This document shows positions 1-7,349 of a stretch of 38,616 nt of DNA, piece after piece. A program made the translations under genes and the position numbers. How positions within the stretch are numbered: position 1 is the stretch's first letter; every line of letters starts with the position of its first letter. The DNA is taken from positions 1 through 38,616 of the forward strand of contig JAFARZ010000300.1 in the NCBI GenBank assembly GCA_019245115.1. Direction: 5' to 3'. The DNA comes from Streptosporangiaceae bacterium. Its GTDB lineage: Bacteria; Actinomycetota; Actinomycetes; Streptosporangiales; Streptosporangiaceae. Below the pieces are notes generated by a model. The model did no database searches and was not told the DNA's origin. It was given only the letters and a program-made list of their open reading frames with translations.

Positions 1-164
1 CGGCCGCTGCCCGCCGCGACCGCGGCTTTCTGCTGCCTGCCGCCAGCACTGCTGGCCGCCGCCAATACGGCCGCCGTCGCCGCTCCCCAGCACGGCCGCC
101 GTCGCCTCTCGCCGCGCGGCTGCCCGCCGTCGGCGCGGCCGGCTGGAGGCGGCACAATAGCAAG
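1..164. other. Upstream GC-rich stretch, no gene recognised
   Basis: Very GC-rich sequence with loosely repeated GCCGCCGTCGCC-type motifs before the first gene. I see no convincing coding frame, promoter or RNA gene. It could include the end of a gene starting outside the window. Confidence 0.4.
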
Positions 165-683
165 GTGAGCGGCTCAGATCATCGGGTCAGCGTGCGCGTG
201 GCGCGCCGTGGCGACGAAGCGGCCCTGGCCGGTATCGACGCGGTGGCCTGGACGCCCGCGTCGGGATTTCCCTCGGTCATAGCCCGGGTCGGCTCTTTCT
301 TCTCCCCCGACCACCCGCCCGGAGCCCATCTGGTGGCCGAGGTCAACGGCGCCGTGGTCGGCTATGTCGTGGTGAAACCGGTCACCCCGCTGAAGGAGAA
401 CGCGCATGTGTCCGGCATCGCGGGACTCGCGGTTATCCCGGACGCCAGAGGCAGGGGAGTGGCGAGCGCCTTGCTTGCCGCCGCCGAGCAGCACGCACGT
501 GACCACGGCGCACGCAAGCTGAGCCTGCGGGTCCTGAGCAGCAACGATGCCGCGTTGCGGTTGTATGAGCGGTGCGGTTTCCGGCGGGAGGGGACCTTGC
601 GCGAGGAGTTCCTCATCGAAGGCCGCTACGTTGACGACGTGCTCATGGCCAAGCACCTCGGCGGCTCGTGGGGGTCCGCGTGA
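165..683 (+). CDS. GNAT-family N-acetyltransferase
   Basis: Predicted cytoplasmic acetyl-CoA-dependent N-acetyltransferase of 172 residues, normal length for a single GNAT domain. The acetyl-CoA-binding motif is visible in the middle (VIPDARGRGVASALL, then AAAEQHARDHGARKLSLRV), followed by the usual late motif NDAALRLYERCGFRREG. Many relatives modify protein N-termini, antibiotics or small amines; nothing here identifies the acceptor. The start is GTG with only a weak AAGG upstream. The TGA stop overlaps the preferred GTG of the epoxide hydrolase (GTGA), so the two are probably co-translated. Family assignment is firm, substrate unknown. Confidence 0.9.
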   Translation: MSGSDHRVSVRVARRGDEAALAGIDAVAWTPASGFPSVIARVGSFFSPDHPPGAHLVAEVNGAVVGYVVVKPVTPLKENAHVSGIAGLAVIPDARGRGVASALLAAAEQHARDHGARKLSLRVLSSNDAALRLYERCGFRREGTLREEFLIEGRYVDDVLMAKHLGGSWGSA

Positions 684-1882
684 CTACGCCGCCGCGCCCC
701 GAGCCGTTTTCCCAGAATGCCTCGCCCGCGGCGCTGGAGGATCTCCGCGCGCGGCTGCGCGGCACGCGCTGGCCGGACGCGCCGCGGGATGCGGGCTGGT
801 CGCTCGGGACTGACGTGGCCTACCTCCGCGAACTGGCCGCCTACTGGGCGGACGAGTTCGACTGGTCGGCCCAGGAGACGGCGCTGGCCCGGCTTCCCCG
901 CTTCCGCGTCTCGCTCGGCGGGCTCGGGATCCACTTCGTGCACGCCCGGGCCGCCAGCGCCACCGCCCCCGCCACGGCCACCACTGGGGCCGGACCGGCC
1001 ATGCCGCTGGTGCTCTGCCACGGCTGGCCGGACTCGTTCTGGCGCTATACGAAGGTTATCCCGCTGCTGACTGACCCCGCCGCGCACGGCGCCGACCCCG
1101 CCGACGCGTTCGACGTCGTAGTGCCCGACATGCCGGGCTTCGGGTACTCCGACCGCCCGGCCGGACCGCCGCTTGACTGCATCGCCGTGGCCGGCCTGTG
1201 GGCCGAGCTGATGAGCGCGCTCGGCTACCCGCGGTTCGGCGCGGCGGGCGGGGACATGGGCAGTCACGTGAGCCGCTACCTCGCGCTCGATCACCCGGAC
1301 CGGGTCGTCGCCGTGCACCGTACGGATGCGGGGCTGCCCGTCTTCGCCGGCGACCCGGCCGATCTCACGCCGCCGGAGCGGGCCATGTTCGCGGACACCG
1401 CGGCCTGGACCGCCGCCGAGGGCGCTTACGGCGCGATGCACCGCACGAAGCCGCAGACCGCGGCCTTCGGGCTCACCGACTCGCCCGCCGGGCTGGCCGC
1501 GTGGATCATCGAAAAGCTCCGGTCCTGGAGCGACTGCGACGGCGAAGTCGAGCGCAGCTACACCAGGGACGAGATCCTGACCAACGTCATGATCTACTGG
1601 CTCACCGGCACGATCGGCTCGTCGATGCGGATGTATCACGCGAATGCCGCGATCCCGGCCGCGCAGCTCAGTCGGCGGGTCGAGGTGCCGTCCGGCTTCT
1701 CGTTGTTCCCCGGCGAAATCATCCGGCCGCCGCGGGTGTGGCTGGAGCGCACGACGAACCTCGCGCGGGTGACCGAACTGCCGCGCGGCGGGCACTTCGC
1801 GCCGTTCGAGGAGCCCGAACTGTACGCGGAGGAGCTACGCGCGTTCTTCCGTCCTTACCGGGCCGCGGCGACCGCACCCTGA
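680..1882 (+). CDS. Epoxide hydrolase, EHN-type alpha/beta hydrolase
   Basis: Predicted soluble epoxide hydrolase of the juvenile-hormone-epoxide-hydrolase-like group, turning epoxides into diols. An N-terminal EHN-like cap segment (LEDLRARLRGTRWPD) precedes the alpha/beta-hydrolase core. Visible motifs are the oxyanion motif HGWPDSF near residue 114, nucleophile Asp192 in GGDMGS (commonly GGDWG in this family) and catalytic His372 in GGHFAPFEEPE. About 400 residues is the family length. I chose GTG 680 because it overlaps the upstream stop as GTGA; an in-frame GTG at 668 would add four residues. The Ala/Thr-rich loop around residues 93-107 is low complexity and may be a small expansion. Substrate cannot be told from sequence. 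Confidence 0.9.
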   Translation: MTTPPRPEPFSQNASPAALEDLRARLRGTRWPDAPRDAGWSLGTDVAYLRELAAYWADEFDWSAQETALARLPRFRVSLGGLGIHFVHARAASATAPATATTGAGPAMPLVLCHGWPDSFWRYTKVIPLLTDPAAHGADPADAFDVVVPDMPGFGYSDRPAGPPLDCIAVAGLWAELMSALGYPRFGAAGGDMGSHVSRYLALDHPDRVVAVHRTDAGLPVFAGDPADLTPPERAMFADTAAWTAAEGAYGAMHRTKPQTAAFGLTDSPAGLAAWIIEKLRSWSDCDGEVERSYTRDEILTNVMIYWLTGTIGSSMRMYHANAAIPAAQLSRRVEVPSGFSLFPGEIIRPPRVWLERTTNLARVTELPRGGHFAPFEEPELYAEELRAFFRPYRAAATAP

Positions 1883-1997
1883 CGAAGCACCGACGGGTTC
1901 CCTGACTCGCCCACTCGGACAAAGCCGATCACATATCGCCAGAAACTTGCGCTCCGCCACTTGACAGATGCCTTTGGGGCGACTGAGGCTCCTTTAT

Positions 1998-4900
1998 GTG
2001 AGCGCTAACAACCTCAGAACCCTGGCGGCAGGTATGGCGATCGCGCTCTTGCCGATTGCCTTCACGGCCGTCGCGGCCACGGCGCCGCAGGCGGCGCAGG
2101 CGGCGCAGGCGGCCCAGGTGGCGCCTGCGGCACAATCAGCGCAGGGGGCGCAAGCGTCCCCGTCCAGGCCGCAGGGCCCATGTGATATCTACGCCGCCGG
2201 CGGCACGCCCTGCGTGGCGGCCCACAGCACCACGCGGGCGCTGTACGCCTCCTACAACGGCCCGCTCTACCAGGTCATGCGCCTGTCGGACGGCGCGGTC
2301 AGGAACATCGGCGTCGTCCGGCCCAGCGCCTTCCCGATCCCCGACGCGGGCGGCTACGCCGACGCGGCCGCGCAGGACGCGTTCTGCGCCGGCACGACAT
2401 GCCTGATCACCAAGGTCTACGACCAGTCCGGCCATGGCAACAACCTCACCCAGGCGCCTCGCGGCGCATTCAGCGGCCCGGCCCTGGGCGGCTACAACAA
2501 CCTGCCGGTCGCGGACACGGCGCCGATCTCGATCGGCGGTCACAAGGCCTACGGCGTCTTCATCGCCCCGGGCATGGGCCTGCGCGACGACGACACCACC
2601 GGTATCGCGACCGGCGACCAACCGGAGGGCATGTACTGGGTCCTTGACGGCCATCACTTCAACGACGGCTGCTGCTTCGACTACGGCAACGCCGAGATCG
2701 ACAGCCACGATGACGGCGACGGCACGATGGAGACCTCCTACTTCGGCAACGCCCCCTTCTGGTATCACGGCAACCCGCCCGGCCCGTGGATCATGACCGA
2801 CCAGGAGAACAACCTGGTGGGTTGCGTGAACCCCGGCAGCACATCCAAGCTCTGCCCGAACCTGCCGAACATCACCTCGCGGTTCGTGACCGCGGTGGCC
2901 AAGGGCCAGCCGCACCAGTGGGAATCCGAGGGCGGCGACGCGCAGCAGGGTGCCTTGTCGACCATGTTCAGCGGACCGCGCGTCGATTCCACCTATGACC
3001 CGATGCAAAAGCAGGGGGCCATCGTCCTGGGCAATGGCGGCGACAACAGCAACGGTTCGCAGGGCACCTTCTATGAGGGCGTGATGACGGCCGGATACCC
3101 GTCGGACGCCACCGACCAGAAGGTTCAGGCCAACATCGTGGCCGCCAGCTACGACGTGCAGCAACTGAGCCTGACGCCGGCTTCGGCGACCGCCACGCCG
3201 CCCGGACTCCAGACGTTCGCGCCGGGATCCTCGCAAGACTCCACCGTAACGTTCACGAACACCACGGGGTCGCGTGCGGTGGGCGTGAAGCTCAGCATTT
3301 CACTGCCCAGCAGACAGTGGACCTCCGTCGTCACGGGCACCGCTGAGATCTCGCAGACGTTCGATTCTGTCGCGCCCGGCGCGAGCGTGAGCGCGACGTT
3401 CAAAGTCACGTCGGGACCGGTGCCCTTCAACGGCGACCTGATCGGCAACGCCTCGTGGACGAACCCCGGACATGGCGGGCGGCAGTTCGCGACAACGGCC
3501 GAGAAGGTGCGGAACGTCAGCCCAATCAAGATCAACGAGTTCCGCGCCGGCACCAGTGCCAACTCGACCAACAGTTTCATCGAGCTATACAACGCCGGCT
3601 CCAGCACCGTTGACCTGTCGCACTGGACGGTGACCGAGCATGCGGCCCAGCAGCCCGTCTTCTCGACGGTGACCGTCCCGGACGGAACGAAGCTCGCGGG
3701 CCACGGCTTCTACCTGCTCGGCCTGGCCAACTCGGGGCTGGCCGCCCCCGCCAGCGCGGGCGACACCACCCTGGACCTGCGTGACACCTCCGGCCTCGCT
3801 CCGGGCCAGCGGGTCCAGATCGGCACCGGGCCCGCGGCGGAGACCCGCACGATCGCCCGCATCACCAACTCCGGTGCGACCGGGCCCCGCGTACCGGGCA
3901 AGCTCGGCAACGCCGTCCAGCTGTCGGGGAACGGCGAGTATGTGAGCCTGCCGAACGGCATTGTCAGCGGGCTGCACGACTTCACGATCTCGGCGTGGGT
4001 CAACCCGTCCGCCAACACCGCCTGGTCACGGCTGTTCGACTTCGGCACCGGCACCAGTAACTACATGTTCCTCACGCTCAGCGCCGGCGGCGGCCCGCTC
4101 CGCTTCGCGACCACGACCACCGGAAATGGCGCCGAGCAGCAGCTCAACGCGCCTGGCAACCTTCCGCTGAACACCTGGTCGCATGTGGCCGTGACCCTGT
4201 CCGGCACCACCGGGACGCTGTACATAAACGGCCAGCCGGTGGCGACCAACACCGGCATGACCATCAACCCCGCCGCTCTCGGCACCACCAACCAGAACTG
4301 GATAGGCCGTTCGCAGTTCAGCGCCGACCCATTCCTGGCGGCCACCGTGGACGACTTCAGCATCTACAGCCGGGCGCTGTCCGCTGCCGAGATCGCCACC
4401 CTCGCTTCAGGGCAGCCCAGCGCCGGCGACGTCGCGGACTACAAGTTCGACGAGGACTCCGGTGAAGTCGCGCTGGACTCGTCGGGCCACGGCCACAACG
4501 CGACAATCATCAGCCCCGGGAACATCAGCACGCCGCTGTGGCAGCCGCTGCCCGACGGTCCGATTACCGTCCCGGCCGGCTCGACCAACGTGCCCGTCAC
4601 GATCACATCGGGCTTCAAGGTCGGCCAGAAGATGGCCATCGGCTTCGGCCGCACGTTCGAGACAGCCACGGTAACCGCCGTCGGCACGCCGGGCACACAG
4701 GCCCGGCTCGCCGCCGCGGCGGCCGCCGGCGCGACCAGCATCAAGGTCACCTCGACCAGCAACATCAGCGCCGGCGACAAGATCCGGCTCGACATCGGCC
4801 AGAACACCGAGATCGTCACCGTCGCGTCGGTGGGCACCTCGGGCGCGGGCGGGACCGGCCTCACCCTGGCCGCGCCGCTGAAGTTCGGCCACGCGTCCAA

Positions 4901-5888
4901 CCTTCCCTTCAGCGACCGGGGCACCGGTATCACCTTCAGTCCCGCGACTCGCTTCGCGCACTCGAGCAATGAGCCCGTGCAGGCGCTGAGCAGCAGCATC
5001 ACCCTCGACAAGCCCCTTGGCAGCGGCTACGCGATCAACACGCCGGTGGTCGACGCCGCCGTGACGACCGCGGGTTACCAAGGGTCTCCGGCGCCCGACC
5101 AGTGGTTCGGCGGTCCCACCCTCTCCAGCAGCGCCGGCAGCATCGTGCTGCGTGACGCAAGAGGCCTGGTGGCCGACAGCCTGAACTACGGAGGCCTTGT
5201 CGACCCGTGGGCCGCCGAGGGTTACCAGGGAGCGTCAGGGGCTGGGCAGGGCGGCTGCTTCGCGCCCGCGCCCGTCTTGGCCACTGGTGCCGGGAGGAGC
5301 GACATCCGCCTGCCCGACGGCACCGACACCGACAGCAACTGCACCGATTTCGCGATAACCAACGATCCCACGCCGGGTGGCGCCAACAAGGGCTTCACCC
5401 TGGACCCGGGCCCGCTGATCTCGGTGCAGACCACCTCACCCGCCGGCAACTCGGGCTACATCAAGCACGACGACTCCGACGACCTCGTGGTCGTCGCGCC
5501 GGTCTCGGCGAGCAGTCCGGCCACCGACAAGGCGGACGCCACCTTTGTGGAGACGGCCGGCCTGGCCAACCCGAGCTGCGTCTCGTTCGAGTCGGTCAAC
5601 AAGCCCGGGAGCTACCTGCGGCATCAGAATTTCCAGTTCCACCTGCAACCCAACGACGGCAGCACGCTGTTCTCGATGGACGCGACCTTCTGCCCGGCGA
5701 CAGGCAACAGCGGTCAGGGCACGTCCTTCCAGTCGGTGAACTTCCCCGGCCGGTACATCCGCAACTTCAACAACACCGTCTACCTGGCCAGTGACGGCCC
5801 TCCCGGGACCAATCCCTGGGACACCGCCACCGGCTGGCCAGTGGACACGAGCTGGCTGGTGGCCGCTCCGCTGGCGCCGGCACCATGA
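1998..5888 (+). CDS. abfB: Secreted GH54 alpha-L-arabinofuranosidase B with CBM42
   Basis: Predicted extracellular enzyme releasing L-arabinose from arabinoxylan or arabinan side chains, 1296 residues. After a signal peptide comes an Ala/Gln-rich linker of 9-bp repeats. The GH54 catalytic domain spans about residues 60-385 (GPCDIYAAGGTPC, CLITKVYDQSGHGNN, CCFDYGNAE). The candidate nucleophile is Glu270 in DQENN and the acid Asp349 in GGDNSNG, by comparison with fungal AbfB. Then follow a NEW3-like beta domain (about 400-500), a lamin-tail-like domain (about 509-590 and 1044-1131) interrupted by a LamG/jellyroll domain (about 633-800) and turn repeats, and a C-terminal CBM42 arabinose-binding beta-trefoil (about 1137-1291). 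Start: GTG 1998 has TGAGG nine bases upstream and gives a good signal peptide; ATG 1968 would add ten charged residues. Confidence 0.9.
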   Translation: MSANNLRTLAAGMAIALLPIAFTAVAATAPQAAQAAQAAQVAPAAQSAQGAQASPSRPQGPCDIYAAGGTPCVAAHSTTRALYASYNGPLYQVMRLSDGAVRNIGVVRPSAFPIPDAGGYADAAAQDAFCAGTTCLITKVYDQSGHGNNLTQAPRGAFSGPALGGYNNLPVADTAPISIGGHKAYGVFIAPGMGLRDDDTTGIATGDQPEGMYWVLDGHHFNDGCCFDYGNAEIDSHDDGDGTMETSYFGNAPFWYHGNPPGPWIMTDQENNLVGCVNPGSTSKLCPNLPNITSRFVTAVAKGQPHQWESEGGDAQQGALSTMFSGPRVDSTYDPMQKQGAIVLGNGGDNSNGSQGTFYEGVMTAGYPSDATDQKVQANIVAASYDVQQLSLTPASATATPPGLQTFAPGSSQDSTVTFTNTTGSRAVGVKLSISLPSRQWTSVVTGTAEISQTFDSVAPGASVSATFKVTSGPVPFNGDLIGNASWTNPGHGGRQFATTAEKVRNVSPIKINEFRAGTSANSTNSFIELYNAGSSTVDLSHWTVTEHAAQQPVFSTVTVPDGTKLAGHGFYLLGLANSGLAAPASAGDTTLDLRDTSGLAPGQRVQIGTGPAAETRTIARITNSGATGPRVPGKLGNAVQLSGNGEYVSLPNGIVSGLHDFTISAWVNPSANTAWSRLFDFGTGTSNYMFLTLSAGGGPLRFATTTTGNGAEQQLNAPGNLPLNTWSHVAVTLSGTTGTLYINGQPVATNTGMTINPAALGTTNQNWIGRSQFSADPFLAATVDDFSIYSRALSAAEIATLASGQPSAGDVADYKFDEDSGEVALDSSGHGHNATIISPGNISTPLWQPLPDGPITVPAGSTNVPVTITSGFKVGQKMAIGFGRTFETATVTAVGTPGTQARLAAAAAAGATSIKVTSTSNISAGDKIRLDIGQNTEIVTVASVGTSGAGGTGLTLAAPLKFGHASNLPFSDRGTGITFSPATRFAHSSNEPVQALSSSITLDKPLGSGYAINTPVVDAAVTTAGYQGSPAPDQWFGGPTLSSSAGSIVLRDARGLVADSLNYGGLVDPWAAEGYQGASGAGQGGCFAPAPVLATGAGRSDIRLPDGTDTDSNCTDFAITNDPTPGGANKGFTLDPGPLISVQTTSPAGNSGYIKHDDSDDLVVVAPVSASSPATDKADATFVETAGLANPSCVSFESVNKPGSYLRHQNFQFHLQPNDGSTLFSMDATFCPATGNSGQGTSFQSVNFPGRYIRNFNNTVYLASDGPPGTNPWDTATGWPVDTSWLVAAPLAPAP
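2088..2123 (+). repeat. 9-bp tandem repeat in abfB linker
   Basis: Four near-identical 9-bp units (consensus CAGGCGGCG) encode the QAA repeats just after the signal peptide. The unit length keeps the frame. Confidence 0.8.
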
Positions 5889-5944
5889 GGCATCAGCCTT
5901 AGCGACCTCGCGGCGCGGCGCGGCGCCTGCGACCAATGGCTTCT

Positions 5945-5971
5945 GGTGCCCATTTTCCGAAAGTGGGCACC
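5945..5971 (+). terminator. Hairpin after abfB
   Basis: Arms GGTGCCCA and TGGGCACC, with an inner TTTC/GAAA continuation, lie about 57 bases after the abfB stop. There is no T-tract, as is common for actinobacterial terminators. Confidence 0.55.
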
Positions 5972-6102
5972 GGAAGTGAACTTTTCATTCCTGAACTTTA
6001 CATTCACATTTCGCGACGCCTCCGTAATGCGCGCCTGCCTCCTAACTATCGCCAGAAATTATTCAGCCTCTCCTGTCCTTTTAAAACCGGGTTCTCAATG
6101 CC

Positions 6103-6131
6103 TTGTTCGCGTTTGGGGGAAAGTGTATCTT
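6103..6131 (+). promoter_or_regulatory. Putative sigma-70-type promoter
   Basis: TTGTTC (6103-6108), a 17-bp spacer, and TATCTT (6126-6131). This predicts a 5' leader of about 60 bases for the gene starting at 6200. Confidence 0.5.
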
Positions 6132-6199
6132 CGGCTTGAGTTAGTTCGTGGCGAATACTCCGGCAAACAGCCTGGATGACCGCCTCTACCGGAGGAACG

Positions 6200-7342
6200 A
6201 TGAAGAACGCACGCAAACGATGGAGCCTGGGCGCGTCCCTGACCCTGGTAGCGGGGAGTCTGCTCATGGTGGCGACCCCCATGGCGGCAAACGCCTCGCC
6301 GTCACCGAACGCCTGCTCACTACAGCCCCGCGTGGGTCACATCGCCGGCATCGTGCCTGCGATAGGCCACTGTTCGGGCAATGACGCCCGCATCAACAGT
6401 GACCCTGCTTCTGGCACTCCGCCACTGCTTTTCAACGGCGGCTCGGTGATGATGACCCCGTCGAGCAGCCCGCTGGTCATCACGCCGATCTTCTGGAATC
6501 CGTCCGGTCACACGATGGCGTCGGCCTATAAGTCGCTCATCAGCACCTATATCAGTGACGTGGCGGCGGCGAGCGGTCAGACCACCAATGTGTACTCGGT
6601 CCTGAACGAGTATTCCGGCAACAACGGGCAGATTCACTACAGCGTCAGCTCCGGCGCGGCCATCAATGACACCAATGCGCTGCCCAGGAGCGGCTGCACG
6701 GTAGCCAGCAATGACCGCAGCGGGATCTACGCTGACGGCACCGGCTACAACGCCTGCCTGGATGACGCCCAGCTGCAAAGCCAGGTCAACAGCGTCACCT
6801 CGGCCCACGGCCTGCCACGCAACCTTTCCCACATCTATGTACTGCTCCTGCCGAAGGCGGTTGAGTCGTGCTTCAACGCCGGTTCGACCACCACCTCGGC
6901 CAACCAGTGCACGATCAACCACAACCCGAGCGCGGCCTTCTGCGCCTACCACAGCGAGGACTCGGCCAGCGCCATCTACGCGAACATGCCCTTCCCGGTC
7001 TATGAGTCCAGCACCGGGTTCACCTGCGGGACAGAGGCCAACTTCGGTGTGGTCGAGTCGCCGAACAACAACCCCGACGCCGACGTCGAGATCAGCCCCA
7101 CCAGCCACGAAGTCAGTGAGGCGATTACCGACCCGGACACCGCGACCGGATGGTTCGACTCCAGTGGCTTCGAGATCGGCGACGAGTGCGCCTTCACCTT
7201 CGGCGCGACGCAAGGCAACGCCGGGCAGCTGTTCAACCAGACGATCAACGGCGGCCACTTCCTGACCCAGGAGGAGTTCAGCAACAAGGACTTCGCTATA
7301 ACAGGTGGCGGATGCGTGCAGAGCGCTAACGCCGAGGCCTGA
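6200..7342 (+). CDS. Secreted EXORDIUM/phosphate-induced-protein-like protein
   Basis: Predicted exported protein of 380 residues with a clear signal peptide (charged start, hydrophobic stretch, cleavage near AANASP). The mature part carries an early region PLVITPIFWNPSG and a late block SHEVSEAITDPD followed by FEIGDECAF. The spaced HE..E and EIGD.C features resemble the C-terminal part of the plant EXORDIUM/PHI-1 family and metal-dependent peptidases. I infer a metal-binding extracellular protein; catalysis is not established. It has about ten cysteines, suggesting disulfides. ATG 6200 is preferred over ATG 6176 because GGAGGA lies five bases upstream and the signal peptide then begins MKNARKR. 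It has its own promoter and ends against a convergent gene at a strong hairpin. Confidence 0.65.
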   Translation: MKNARKRWSLGASLTLVAGSLLMVATPMAANASPSPNACSLQPRVGHIAGIVPAIGHCSGNDARINSDPASGTPPLLFNGGSVMMTPSSSPLVITPIFWNPSGHTMASAYKSLISTYISDVAAASGQTTNVYSVLNEYSGNNGQIHYSVSSGAAINDTNALPRSGCTVASNDRSGIYADGTGYNACLDDAQLQSQVNSVTSAHGLPRNLSHIYVLLLPKAVESCFNAGSTTTSANQCTINHNPSAAFCAYHSEDSASAIYANMPFPVYESSTGFTCGTEANFGVVESPNNNPDADVEISPTSHEVSEAITDPDTATGWFDSSGFEIGDECAFTFGATQGNAGQLFNQTINGGHFLTQEEFSNKDFAITGGGCVQSANAEA

Positions 7343-7349
7343 TCGAGGT

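Larger units (their letters stand above)
5889..6199. other. Intergenic region between the two secreted-protein genes
   Basis: This 311-base gap is clearly more AT-rich than its neighbours. It holds the hairpin after abfB, a 12-base element TATCGCCAGAAA (6047-6058) that also occurs upstream of abfB (1934-1945), and a sigma-70-like promoter for the next gene. No coding potential is apparent. Confidence 0.6.

Noticed and set aside
1961..1966. TTGACA as -35 of a promoter for abfB
   Set aside because: No acceptable -10 at 16-19 bp downstream, and the start codon would fall too close.
2136..3236. 366-residue minus-strand frame opposite the arabinofuranosidase
   Set aside because: No motif; the plus strand has an unmistakable GH54 domain.
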